A stretch of 64,000 nt of DNA, taken from positions 4,340,001 through 4,404,000 of the forward strand of contig JAPVLO010000138.1 of NCBI GenBank assembly GCA_027257055.1, read 5' to 3'. The position numbers and the translations under genes are program-made. A model generated the notes under the pieces. It was not told the DNA's origin. It made no database searches and saw only the letters and a list, made by a program, of their open reading frames with translations. Below are positions 47,535 to 59,160 of the stretch, piece by piece (the stretch's first letter is position 1; every line of letters begins with the position of its first letter). This stretch comes from Cephalopachus bancanus (lineage: Eukaryota > Chordata > Mammalia > Primates > Tarsiidae).

Positions 47535-49285
47535 GTTAACAGAGAATTTCATGCTGGCTCTCAAACTCTTTCCTTATATTTTTCTTTCCTGAAAGCTCAA
47601 TAAAGGAGACTCTGGCTCCATTTCTCTGACTTGTTAGCACAGAACATTAGAGATAAATACAGTCATCATCCTCTGGTACATGCTGAATTTTCTGCCTTGG
47701 TAAAGCAAATGTATGCATAGTTTAACTCTATTTACACCATTCACAGTAATGAATTTCTAGGTTACTTGGACATACTTGTTACTCCCCTTTACTTTCTAAT
47801 ATAAAAATCTAATTGACTGGCTGTCCTGGAGTTTACCCAAAAAATAAAAGAAAAAAGAAAAAAACTGCATTCCAAGGTAGGCATCTAATGAGATAAAAAG
47901 ATCAGAAAGAATGTATTTGTCTTCCTTTGTCCCATAAATCCCCAAAAGCAATTTGAATAAATTTAAGAAACAAAATTATTATTAAAAGAAGAACTGGCCT
48001 TGTAATCTCATCCTAATGGGATATGCAGAGAAAATATGAATCACATTGCATAGGACTTAAGTTGGTAAAATGTTGAGTTAATGAATGTTTATAGAAAATA
48101 TCTGCTCCTTTGTAATGCACATACAAGCTTTCAAAGCTTCCACAATATACTTGAATACTACTTCCTTCACTTGCTGTATAATAATAATACAAAATGGGAA
48201 AATATATAATGGTAAAGCCTAAATTTTGCTTGTTAGTTTCACTCAAAAAATTCAGACACTGCTTTGTGAGTTACTCTCTAGTTAATGACCGTGGTAAACA
48301 GAACTGACATCACTGTTGAGATGTATCTCCGTGACAATCATGTTAAGGTGCATGCCAAATTTGCTTACCTGTGATAACCCAACTCCCAGATAAAAGCACA
48401 TTGTTCAATACCCAAAAACCTGCTTGAACTATTTTCAACCTGTGGTCCCCTTTCTGGACTTTTCACAGAGTAGAATAAAGATGCAGAAATTAGTTCTGGT
48501 ACAGATCAAGTTCTCATTAGAGTGAATTGAGTTCTTTAATCAACAACATATTTTTTATAAGAAATTAAAACCAATGTTTGGAGATTTCTTGAGTTTCTAA
48601 TGCTTTGTTTTCTTTTTTTAAAGTAGCCTTAAGCCAAAGTGAAGTTGAAGTTATGCAATTCAAAAGTTTGTTGACCAAACTATTTTGACATCTTCCAATT
48701 TAAAATGGAAAGTGAACTTTACAGAATAGTATGAAAAAACAAGTGAATCACATTATTCTTTGTCAAAAATGTGTGCAAAATAGTTCAGAAAATTCTCATG
48801 TTTAAATTTTGGGCCTTTGTACCAAATTCTTAACTCTATGAGCAGTTATTAATATTTATAGTAAGAAAAGCTCAAATTCCAAATCAACAAATTGGTCTTT
48901 TATGTATCCTTCTATATTTGAAGTAAATTGATTTTATAATTGAAGTTTTTAGCCATAACCAGGAGTAGAATTAGAATAGGTAATGTTTCTAGAGCTTTTC
49001 TATTTCAAAATTCTGTTTGCTGTAATTGGATAATCTGGAACAGAAGTGTAAAATTTGAGACAAGATTGGCCTCCCCCGCCTCCCCTGAAGGAAAGTAGTG
49101 GTAGTGATTTAACTCATTTCAATCAGCTATCTATTTTGTATCCTATTCTATAATCTTATGGTCAAATATTTTTGTTTCTGTTTCATTGCAATACTGTAAT
49201 ATTTTATTATTTTACTGACAATAAGCATGTGTCTTCTAAAATATTTTGCTTATAAAAAGTACTGTATACCCGGACTTCCATAAAT
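47535..49285. other. Unassigned AT-rich DNA
   Basis: No gene or repeat recognised. The minus-strand frame at 48246-48013 has no domain. Confidence 0.4.
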
Positions 49286-49287
49286 TT

Positions 49288-49365
49288 TTATCTTAAAGAT
49301 GTGGGGTACAATTCAGGATTAGACATACAAGTGGACATCGTACAGGTAAAGTTTTGGCCTCCCTT
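49288..49365 (-). mobile_element. LINE-1 3' tip fragment
   Basis: 'aaagatgtggggtacaattc' and 'aggattagacatacaagtgg' match the L1 3' ends at 2600 and 7055. Only about 75 bp is preserved, a very short insertion. Confidence 0.75.
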
Positions 49366-49429
49366 TGGTCCCCACTTTGCCTGGTTTGAGATCAGGTACT
49401 CTTATTGATGTGTACCTTTGATGAGCAAA

Positions 49430-50840
49430 AGACATGTCAGGAAAAAGAGGATTCAAACCACAGACTGGGAGAAAACAGTTTCAAAAAACACACCTGATAA
49501 TGGATTGTTGACCAAAACACACAAAAAAACTATTAAAACTCAACGATAAGCAAATAAGTAACCAGATTAAAAACGGGCAAAGAAAAATCTAACCGTATAG
49601 ATACACCAAAGATGTACGCATGGGAAGCAAGTATAGGAAAAGATGTCAGCCCAGCATTTTGTGAGGCAGAGGTGAGAGGACAGCCTGAGCCCATGGGTTC
49701 AAGATCAGCCCAGGCAACTTGAGGAGACCTCGTCTCTACAATAAATCAAAAACAGCAGGGCACAGTGGCATCTGCTGCTTTGAAGACTGAGATGGAAGGA
49801 TGTCTTGAGCCCAGCAGGTGGAGGCTGCAGTTGCTGTGATCGTGCCACTGCACTCCAACCCGGGTGACAGAGTGAGATTCTGACTCACACACACAAAGTT
49901 CAATATGTCTTTGGAGAATTTCAAATTAAATATCCTTAAGGAGTTGCAAATTAAAACAACAAGGAAATACTACTGCCTACCTATTAGTATGATCCAAATT
50001 CACAACACTGACAACCACAAATGCTGGCAAGGATAGGGAACAGCAGAAATTCTCATTCATTCCTGGAAGGAGTGAAAAATGGTATAGCAATGTAGAAGAT
50101 ATTTTGGTAGTTTCTAACAAAAGTAAGCATATTCATCATGTGATTCAGCAATCACACTCTGGCATTTACTAAAATGATTGAAATTTATGTCCAAACAAAA
50201 ATCTGCACACTAATGAATAACAGCTTTATTCACTATTGTCAAAACTTGGAAGCAACCAAGATGTTCTTCAGTAGGTAAATAGGTAAATGAACTGCAGTAC
50301 ATTCAGACAATGAAATATTATTCAGGGCTAAAAAGAAATGAGCTATCAAACCATAAAAAGACATGGAGAAAATTTCAATGCATACTATTAAATGAAAGAA
50401 GCCAATCTGAAAAGGCTACTTACCGTGTGATTCCGACTATATGACCTTCTGGAAAAGGCAAAAACTATGAAGACAGTATAAATATGAATGATTTCCAGGA
50501 CCTAGGGGAGGGAGGGAAGTATGTGAGGAGCAAAGCACAGAGAACTTTCGGGCAATGAAACTATTCTGTATGATACTACAATGATGGATACCCATCACAA
50601 CACATGGGCGGAAACCAAGGATTGTACACCACCAGGAGGAAACCCTAAAATCAACTATGGACTTTTGGTGATAACTATGTATTGATGTAGGTGCATCAGT
50701 TATGGCAAATCTACCTTCACCTGATAAAAAAGGCCAAAAATGCAGTAAATTTTGTGGGGCTTATGGGAGGGATATCTGGATACTCTGTACTTCCTTTCAA
50801 TTTTGCTATGGACCTAAAACTGCCTTAAAAAAATAAAGCT
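49430..50840 (+). mobile_element. Old L1M: ORF2 end and 3' UTR
   Basis: Sense L1M from 'caaaccacagactgggagaa' (49456), through 'gttgcaaattaaaacaacaa' (49944), 'acaaatgctggcaaggatag' (50016), 'aaacttggaagcaaccaaga' (50241) to 'gacatggagaaaatttcaat' (50360) and the 3' UTR ('ggacctaggggagggaggga', 'cccatcacaaca'), ending about 50840 in an A-rich end. An Alu splits it at 49643-49892. Frames are fully broken. Confidence 0.85.
49643..49892 (+). mobile_element. Alu, slightly 5'-truncated, in L1M
   Basis: It begins at 'tcagcccagcattttgtgag', has the lemur-type linker 'acaataaatcaaaaacagc', and ends in a short CA-rich tail ('ctcacacacacaaag'). CpGs mostly lost, so not young. Confidence 0.9.
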
Positions 50841-50849
50841 TGTTGATTT

Positions 50850-52196
50850 CCTTTAAAAGAGATTGTTTAAAGTATATTTTTCTGTGAGTTTTCAAGGTGA
50901 TACTCTTTCAATTATGTTTCAATATTGTTAAGTTGATTCTTTCCATTTTCATCTTTCTCACCCTTGTCTAAGGAGGCATTTTTTTTTTTTTTTGGCCAAA
51001 AAAGTAGGAGTAGTTAGATTCTCTAGATTTTTTTGCCTTACGTCAACTTAATGGCTGCGCATAACGCCTAGCTACATATGTGAGAGCAATTTGACGTTCA
51101 CTTAGATAACACATGCTCAAGAGTCCCCTGCTCTCCTTTTGGTCATGCTAGTCAATTTCTGGGTTTTGTCTTCTTTTTTATTTTTTCGAGAGCACTCCAG
51201 ACAATATTTCCTACTGAAATCTTCCATTACTTCCAGAAATCTACTTCAATGATGTGTGGATTAATTTTCCATTAACGCTTAGGAATCATAGGCTATATAA
51301 TGCCTTCATCCATTTCTTAATTCTTCTCATTTTGGTTCCTAAAATTGTATTATTTAAATAAATTATAAAAGATAGTTGATATTGGAGTGGAAACAAAACT
51401 CTGTCCACTGTTAAGTAATAATTGCCAAGTTTTCCTTCTGGTCAACTTAGTCCCTGCAACTCTGGATTTATACATAGAGAGCGGATGTGAATTAATCCAT
51501 TCCTCACTGTCTTTGTTGGCATTTTTCCTTCATGTTAATTCAGAAGTTTTTTGTGAATGTATACTGATACCAGTTTATCAGTCACTCCAGATCAATTCAA
51601 CCATGTATCTCCAGACTTTGGCCACATGCCTAGCTTCTTGGCCAGAGCAGCTGTCTTATGCTGTTCCCAGAGTGACATATCTCTGATAGCCACCACTGAT
51701 ATCAGTATCACACACTGAAGGACCCTTTGCTTGGTGCCATCTGAAGAGAATAGATGTGTGTCTGCACTTGATTAGCTTATGCCCTCAAAAACCTGAGTGT
51801 CTTTGGTGACTTCAAAGAATCTGCCAGGTTAAACAAAACAGGCATGTGGGCTATTAATGCCCTGAGGGAATGGCATTGACCAATGACAGAAGGAAAACAG
51901 AAAAGATCCAGCATGGAAGTTGTTCCCTGTTCTTCCCTGGATGACTGTTTGCAGACTCCGGGGTTTCCGTGTGGCCTCTCTGAATCCGTCCCAAGTAACT
52001 AAGCAACCATTTGTATTTTGTGGCCAAGTTGCGACCAGCTCTGAAAGGCACCATCTTGTGTTTGCTCATCCACATTCTTCCCTACACTTTTCTTTATCCT
52101 TGACTCTTGCTTCCCAGGGATTATCATCCCCCAACACAACATTAATCTGTGAGTTTTTTTCCCTAGGCTCAGTTTTGGAAGGAAATAGGATTAAGA

Positions 52197-52249
<53 letters not shown>

Positions 52250-54590
52250 TGTGTGTTTTCCAAAATTGTATTTCTCACTCCACCCTGCTTCAACATGTAG
52301 TCGGTATAACTCCTAACTGACTTTTATCATCACGTTTTTGAGCACTAGAGTACACTGCTACTGCAAATACTATTTTCTGTATTTTTCATGGGTGTTTTAA
52401 TGGGTTGCTTAGAAAGGATCACTGTGGATCCTCTAATCCACTATCATGTTGTCCTAGTGTATAAACATTTTATTTGATCACTTAAGTATTACATACATTG
52501 CTATTTTTCTTATCAAGTAGTTTAGTTAGGAACTTTTAAAAAAACAGAAAAGGGAATAAATAGGATAGAAAATGTGGGGTTTGGTTTACTTGTTTATTTT
52601 TCTTTTATAGAATGTTGACTTTCCTCTTATCAGTGAAACTGAATTTCATAAGTGAATCTGTATCCATTCTTATTCCTGTAGGAGTTTCATATGTTGAAAG
52701 TGAGATTCATTCTAGTTTGGAACATAAAATAAAACAGAAAAATTTTGGTCTTCTATCATCAGATAATAACTTAAAATTGGATAGCTAAATGTTCATTTTA
52801 AATGTAAACTAAAATTCCTGCCTTCCTACTAAATAGTCATGAATAATATTTCTGACATCAATTACAATGATTATGCCAGGTGTCCTGTTACATGCAATTA
52901 TTTCCAAGCGGCAGAGTGAATAACGCTCACTTAAAGATTCTCCTCCTCTTTCGGGGTGCACAGTTAGTTCATATTATTTAGCGCATTCATTTATAAAGCT
53001 TGGCTAATGGCATCTACTTGAAGGTGATATAAACGCCATTTCTGGCCTAAAATAGTTCCCCGGTCGACCTCCATGCTTTCCTTCTTTGCCAGTCAATCAG
53101 CAAGGTTTAGAGGATACATCAAGTGCAAGACCCTGAGCCCTGAAGTCATGGAGAACTATTAAATAGAAAGCACCAAGAGTCTAGGAAGATTGATTGAGGA
53201 AATTCTCCAATATTCCTACCCAGCAACCATAATGGAATATGTGATAAAGAAAACAATGTCCTTTGGTTAAGACATTAGAAGTTGGAGGTTAGCTTCTGCC
53301 GTCAGATACCCTAACTTTTTTATTCAGCAATCAATAGTCATACTATTGCATAAGGCATATTTCAAAAATTAAAGTGCAGTTGATATTAAGATAATAATAA
53401 TCACTAACAATATAATTCTATGAATTGTAGAAAATGATAATTAGAAATCTTATTTCTGAACTTATCGTGTGTGTTTAGTAAATCTAGTTAATTAAAACAC
53501 AATTTTTGCTTTTTATGTCTAATAAACACATGAATTCTTTGGTGTCAATATAAATTGAAAATGTTCCTGCTATAAAACCATACATATCAGAAAGAATAAA
53601 GTCATTGCCTTGAAAACTTTAAAAATCTTTGGAATCTATTTTGATTATATATTTATGTAAGATTCCTATATTTTTAGAATTTGAATGAAAGACACTATCC
53701 AGTCATTAAACGGATAAACTAAAATAAAAAATAATTTTCAACAATTAAAAGATAATGTTATGGAAAATGCTTATACTAAACGAATTATTTTAAATGTATG
53801 GAAAGGAATATATGCTTTTATTTACATAGAAATAGCTTATCTCTACTGTCATTTAATATGTACTTAATGAAACTGACAAACAGCTGTTACAACTTGTTTC
53901 AAAATGGTGGGCTGAGCACAAGTTAGAGTCTCTTCTTTTTGTCTCAAATCCTTTGATTTGATCTTTCAAAAAGACATTTCAAGTTACCCAACAAATGAGA
54001 CAGTAAAGGAGAATAATTTCATAAAATCAGAGATGAAGAGAGAGACTGGGAAGGCAGAAATCATATCAGACTTATATTGAAAATGAAAACTGCAGTCTAA
54101 AATAAAAGAGAGTAATTCTTATACCAATTTAAGATTGTGATGAGAGCACTTTCCAGACAGAGGTGGAAAATACAAGAACATGCAGCCTAGGGAGACAGCA
54201 ACAGGGTAATCCGAGAGATACAGCAAAGGTGCGGCCAAGTGCTCCCTTCTTCCTCTACTCTACTGGACAAAGGACAACCACCAGCAGGAGCAGTTTATGT
54301 GGAAATTTAGTTAAGGATAAGGGAGTAGATGGAGACTTCTGGGAGACACAGGAAGCATCCATCCTCAGGAAAATGCCAGATCTTCTGAAAACAGCCTTCA
54401 GCCAATCCACAACCACCATTCCTGACCTCAATCTAACACTGTGCGGAAAAACACAGTGCAGAAAGACACAACGCAGAAAGATACAGTATAGAATCTAACA
54501 AAGAGTACCAGTGAGGAAGAAAGTCTCGACAGACAACCAACTCAAAGAATGAAAGTATTGATCTCTGAGGATACAGAGTAAATAGAGTAA
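50850..54590. other. Long unassigned stretch without genes
   Basis: The part 52900-53090 keeps CpGs in unique-looking sequence ('aataacgctcac', 'ttagcgcattcattt', 'cggtcgacctcc'). The part 53900-54540 might be a decayed LINE 5' end ('caaaatggtgggctgagcac'), with a 111-codon frame (54163-54498) that has no recognised domain and a short internal repeat 'gcagaaagacaca/cgcagaaagataca'. No exon can be supported. Confidence 0.4.
52199..52256 (+). repeat. (GT)n microsatellite
   Basis: About 25 pure GT units to 52248, then 'ct' and three more units. No Alu next to it. Confidence 0.97.
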
Positions 54591-54603
54591 GGAAAATACA
54601 CTT

Positions 54604-54893
54604 TTATTTTTATTTGTTTGTTTATTTGAGTTGGAGTCTCATTCTGTCGCCTAGGCTGAAGTGCAGTGGCACCATCACGACTACCACAGCTTCGACCTGC
54701 TGGGCTCAGGCGATCCTACTGCCTCAGCCTTTCAAGTAGCTGGAATCACAGGCGCACACTACCACACCCAACTTATTCTTTGTTTATTGTGGAGAGATCT
54801 CACCAAGTTGCCCAGGCCAGTCTCGAACCCCTGAGCCTGTAATCTCCTCCCAAAGTGCTGGGATTACAGGTTTGAGCCACCATGCCCGGCGGT
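54604..54893 (-). mobile_element. Alu SINE (first of a pair)
   Basis: Antisense Alu with a 'tttattt'-type tail (54604-54629) and left arm ending 'gagccaccatgcccggc'. The left arm is short, missing about 20 bases near 54836. It is flanked by 'aaaatacactt' at 54593-54603 and 54894-54904. Confidence 0.93.
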
Positions 54894-54904
54894 AAAATAC
54901 ACTT

Positions 54905-54947
54905 TGTGTGTGTGTGTGTGTGTGTGCGCGCGCGCGCGCGCGTGTGT
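54905..54947. repeat. (TG)11(CG)8(TG)2 alternating tract
   Basis: TG units at 54905-54926, CG units at 54927-54942, then TG again. It is the tail side of the second Alu. Alternating purine-pyrimidine DNA with a CG centre is the classic Z-DNA-forming composition. Confidence 0.95.
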
Positions 54948-55150
54948 TTGTGTTTTGGAGTCTGATTCTGTGGCCTAGGCTGGAGTGCAGTAACACACTC
55001 ACGGCCACCACAGCCTCGACCTGCTTAGTTCAGGTGATCCTTCTGCCTCAGCCTTCCAAGTAGTTGGAATTATAGGCATGCGCCACCATGCCTAGCTAAT
55101 TTTTTTTTTTATTGTAGAGATAAGGTTTCTCCAAGTTGCCCAGGCTGGTC
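54948..55150 (-). mobile_element. 5'-truncated Alu (second of a pair)
   Basis: Antisense: 'ttttggagtctgattctg' to 'gttgcccaggctggtc', where the left arm stops early. It is followed at 55158-55168 by a third copy of 'aaaatacactt', so both Alus appear to use the same target site. Confidence 0.9.
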
Positions 55151-55227
55151 TATGTGGAAAATACACTTTTAAAATAATTTTTACTTAATCCTCTGAAAGA
55201 TGTTAGCAGAGTGACATATAGCCATGA

Positions 55228-55497
55228 AAAAGAATCACATTTAAAATTTGCATTATTTAATTAAATTGTTAGCATACAAAATAAAAGATTCTGCAGGAGT
55301 CAATTAGTGATCTGCAAATTTAAGCAAAAGCATTCTCCCAGAAAAAAGAAAGGTAAAATATTAAAAGAATCACATTTAAAATTTGCATTATTCAATTAAA
55401 TTGTTAGCATACAAAATAAAAGATTCTGCAGGAGTCAATTAGTGATCTGCAAATTTAAGCAAAAGCATTCTCCCAGAAAAAAGAAAGGTAAAATATT
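55228..55497 (+). repeat. 135-bp tandem duplication, two copies, one mismatch
   Basis: Copy one is 55228-55362 and copy two 55363-55497. They align without gaps over the entire unit and differ at one position (T at 55258, C at 55393). The unit is AT-rich and non-coding, with 'attctgcaggagtcaattag' in its middle. Either very recent or an assembly artefact. Confidence 0.97.
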
Positions 55498-56435
55498 GAG
55501 TAAGACCTAGCATCTATTTAGATTTTGAGGATGTGAAAATTAGAAAATATTCACAATGATTTGTAGAATAAAAATAAATAATATTGATCAGCAAATAAAA
55601 CTTCGGGGATAAATAACACAATCTAATTTTAGTAAAACAATTTTAAGGAAAAATGTGTTCAATATACATGTAGTGGGCCTAATTTTGTATGTAAAACACC
55701 ATTTTGTTTATATACAGAATATATTCTATACTAGAATTGAGTAGAAAAATTAATAGTTCTGAGTAACAGGATGAGCACATTGATTTTGAAACAAAGTTGG
55801 GAGCTAAAAAGAAATGTGCAGTTATCAGAAAACTTTGGTACGTAGTAATATTATACTAGAAATACATTTAACTATAAACATAAAAGGAATATCTTTAAAT
55901 GTATCTTTAAATGACTATTTTTTCAATGACTTATTTTTGGTTAAGAAAATGACTAGTGGGCTATGAAATTTGAATATCTTCTGATATTTTATGGCCATAT
56001 TTTGCCATGACTCTCTTTGGTGCTCACCCTTTCTACGTAAAATAAAAACATGACAGAACAAATTTTTGGAGAATGAATAGAGAAAAACTGCAGTGCTGTC
56101 GACATATAAGAGAATGATAGGGAAAAAAAAACAGACAGAAGTGAGAATATGCTTTCTTCTTTGTTCATTGGAGAGTAATAGATGGCCATAACTCTGTAAT
56201 TTGTTACAAAAGCGGATTTAAACAGATGTAATAAAAGTATAAGAAAAATATTAGAAGTAGAGACATAATTTAAAACCAGCAGAATAAAAGGAAAAAATCA
56301 TTACAACCAAAGGTTAAGAAATGGGGATGGGCACTTGGAATATATAGAAAAGAAAATAATAGAGATAACATAAGGTCACACAAGTAAATACAATTAACAT
56401 AAATAAAATTTGCCTCATACTTATCTAATAAAAGA
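55498..56435. other. Unassigned AT-rich DNA
   Basis: No exon recognised. It may be part of a decayed LINE, but I cannot align it. Confidence 0.35.
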
Positions 56436-56437
56436 CA

Positions 56438-56757
56438 AAGAGTTGACTGGGCACCATAACTCTCACCTGTGAACCCAGCACAAAGAAGTCAAAGAGAGAA
56501 ATATTTGGTGCCAGGAGTTTGAGAACAGTCTGGGCAACATTGCAAGACCTTGTCTTTACCAAAAAAAAAAATGTTTTAACTTAGTGAAGCATGAGCCTAT
56601 AGTTCTAGCTGCTCAGGAGTCTGAGGTGGGAGGATCACTTGAATACAGGAGTTCAAGGTTCCAGTGAGCTACAATCATGCCCCTGCACTTTGGCCTGAGT
56701 GATGGAGCAAGACTCTGCCTCTTACAAATGCAAACCTGTGACAAAAAATAAAAAAAA
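56438..56757 (+). mobile_element. Old, decayed Alu
   Basis: Sense Alu from 'gactgggcaccataactctc' through 'caggagtttgagaacagtct', a middle A-run (56560-56571), 'gtgggaggatcacttgaata' and 'gtgatggagcaagactctgc' to an A-rich end. Strongly diverged (AluJ-like age), without the lemur linker. Confidence 0.85.
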
Positions 56758-57292
56758 ATATTTAAAGTAGAGAGAGAGAAACATAACTGTACTGGACGGC
56801 ATTCTCCAGAGAAAAACAGAGCTGATTGTCTTAGACAGATATCAAAACTCAAAACAAGTTAAAAGTACAGTTCTGAAGCCAGAAGACAATATACTAGTGG
56901 AACATAAATGCCGTGGGTGATTTTTCAAGTGTTGGAAGGCTAGACTGTCTAACAAATCACTCCCAGAAAACTGAAAATGCATTTTGCAAAACAAAAACAT
57001 TCCTAATTGGTACCATTAGATAAAGTCTAAGTAAATTCCCTAATATACTCTTCAGAAAAATATGGAATATGCCTAAATCACTGATTATGGAGAGCTTTTA
57101 AAAATAAGATATAAAATAAAGCAGTAAAAATGTGTATGCATCTAAATGTAAAACTTCTTCATGGCAAAAACAACATAAATAAGACTAGAAGACTAGAAAA
57201 AAACATTTATAGCCTCCCAAAAAAAGATTTGTATTTGGAATATGCAAAGTATTCAAATCATTAGAAAAATAACAAATATCTAATTATTGTAA

Positions 57293-57346
57293 CTAACATT
57301 GCATACATGAGAAAGTTTATTTAGTTATTCCCTATATGGATGAATT
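57293..57346 (+). repeat. Left arm of 54-bp inverted repeat
   Basis: It pairs with 57773-57826 in reverse complement with a single mismatch (57302 region, A here against G in the complement). Spacer 426 bp. The right arm reads as normal-sense L1M; this arm is the inverted one. Confidence 0.95.
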
Positions 57347-57772
57347 ATGAATTCATGAATAAATACTAACAAATATTAGTATAATATGAATGAATTTAGT
57401 ATAATATGAATAAATTTAGGCAAAAGACAGACCTCCTATAAAGCAAAAAAAGATGCAATTAATAAATGAAAGAAGTCTAATCTCACAAATTAACAGGAAA
57501 AAAAATTTTGCTGCAACAAAAAAACCCTGCCATTTTTACCCATATTACTGGTACATATAGAATAAAAATATTACCTATCAGTATAGAAATATACATAGTT
57601 CATAGGGATTAATATGACAGACACTTTGAAAGTTGTGTGGTAGTAACCATTGAAAATTTTTGTAAAACATCAGATTCTCAAGACCTACCAAAAGAAGTGC
57701 TTACATCTGCATATGAGCAAATATTTAAAAGATGTTTATTCGACTTGCTAGCAAAAATTGGAGCAACCTAAC

Positions 57773-57826
57773 AATTCATCCATATAGGGAATAACTAAAT
57801 AAACTTTCTCATGTACGCAATGTTAG
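57773..57826 (-). repeat. Right arm of 54-bp inverted repeat
   Basis: Reverse complement of 57293-57346. It sits where L1M ORF2 encodes its C-terminal region, in the expected order with its neighbours, so it is probably the original copy. Confidence 0.95.
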
Positions 57827-57954
57827 GTATAATAATTAAGGCAAGTAATGCAGATAAATAAGCACTGATGTGGAAGAGAAGCAAATTACTAAAGAATAGT
57901 TCATAAATAGCAAAAGAAATAGCTAAAGAGCACCTACTGTGTGATAATGATATA

Positions 57955-58330
57955 TATAATATACAATGTATGTTGGTTAAATATATTATGTAATATTTTG
58001 GTCAAGTACATATTATACTAAGATTTGTTAGTATTTATTAATAAATGTCATATTAAGATCAAGTAATATTAATATAGTACAGTTCAACCAAATGTCATAT
58101 AGTATATTATATTGAATATTATATAATTTTGTATTTTTATTAAATATTAATTTTTGCCAACATTTTGGTTGATATATTATACTGATATTATTATATTTTT
58201 TTATATTATTATGTATAATATATATTCAGTCAAAGATACTATGTATAATATCTTAGATATTTATGTATATTTATTATTTATTAAACCAAAAATGTATTAT
58301 ATATTTGATGGATGCATATGTTTAAATATT
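57955..58330. repeat. AT-rich flexible-type tract
   Basis: Nearly pure A/T with many short 'tataat', 'atatta' and 'tattat' motifs over 370 bases. It follows the inverted repeat directly. Confidence 0.8.
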
Positions 58331-58975
58331 TGCTCAGAATAGCCTCAAGGTACACACTGAACTCATAAATATGAATATGCTTCATTTAAAAAGGAGAATT
58401 AAGGTTAACCATCAAAAGAAACTTTAGTCTTATTAATAAATCCAATGTTTTATAATGAGACTATTCATGTACTACTTGTATAATTACACATTAATTTCAT
58501 GTGTAAAGAATATGAATGAAGAAAAGGATTAAATTATTAGTATCCTTCCAGCATATATATCCCTCACACCACCTGTTCCAATAACATAGCATTCTTATAA
58601 GAATTAAATGACTTAAAATGTATAATGAAACATTCTGAAATGTAAAGCAAAAAAGAAATTTTACATTTTATTCAAATATATATATATATATTTTTTTTTT
58701 TTTTACTTCAGGCAAGATAGTTTTCAACCTGATCAGAATATAATGAAATCTTTGCCAACAGGAATATTAATGACTATTAAGTTGGTAGAAAATGCCTGGA
58801 GCGAAGGGAAAAATTATTTTCTTCCCAGTCACTTTTCCTTTCAGAGCTGAGTGACAGAACAGACCTAGGAAGAAGTTTGTGCATGGATTGGAAATAGAAA
58901 TGTAAATATGTATGGGAAGCAAGGAACTGGCCGTAGGTACATTATTAGTAGTGAGAGGAGCTAAAATTCGTGAGA
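58331..58975. other. Unassigned DNA with (TA)n and T-run
   Basis: Nothing recognised except a (TA)n run followed by a T-run at 58676-58704. Confidence 0.4.
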
Positions 58976-58977
58976 AT

Positions 58978-59160
58978 TATAGGCTTCAGAGCTAGGAAGT
59001 ATTATCCATGTAATCTGGTCATACCTACATATTCTACAGTTAGAGACTTATCTATCTAAAAATAAACATGTTATATAGCTGTATCAAAGTTACATTTTAG
59101 AAAGCAGAGCTGGTATGAAAAATCATAAGTGTCCTGCTTTATTCCAGTGAAAGATGTCCC
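58978..59160 (+). repeat. Possible MIR-like ancient repeat
   Basis: 'ggcttcagagctaggaagta' and later 'ttagaaagcagagctggtat' recall a common mammalian SINE/LINE 3' sequence read in sense. Heavily diverged, so only a tentative call. Confidence 0.4.

Larger units (their letters stand above)
57130..57960 (+). mobile_element. Old L1M ORF2 end, rearranged
   Basis: Sense L1M signals: 'aaaacttcttcatggcaaaa' (57151), 'ttggaatatgcaaagtattc' (57236), 'agacacttt'-type block near 57620 and 'gcaaaaattggagcaaccta' (57751). A copy of part of it lies inverted at 57293-57346, which breaks the normal order. Confidence 0.65.

Noticed and set aside
52066..52300. Repeat-containing frames over the GT microsatellite
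   Set aside because: Alternating Cys-Val or Thr-His runs are translations of a microsatellite.
54163..54498. 111-codon frame as a gene
   Set aside because: No domain recognised; it contains a short internal repeat and sits in possible LINE 5' debris.
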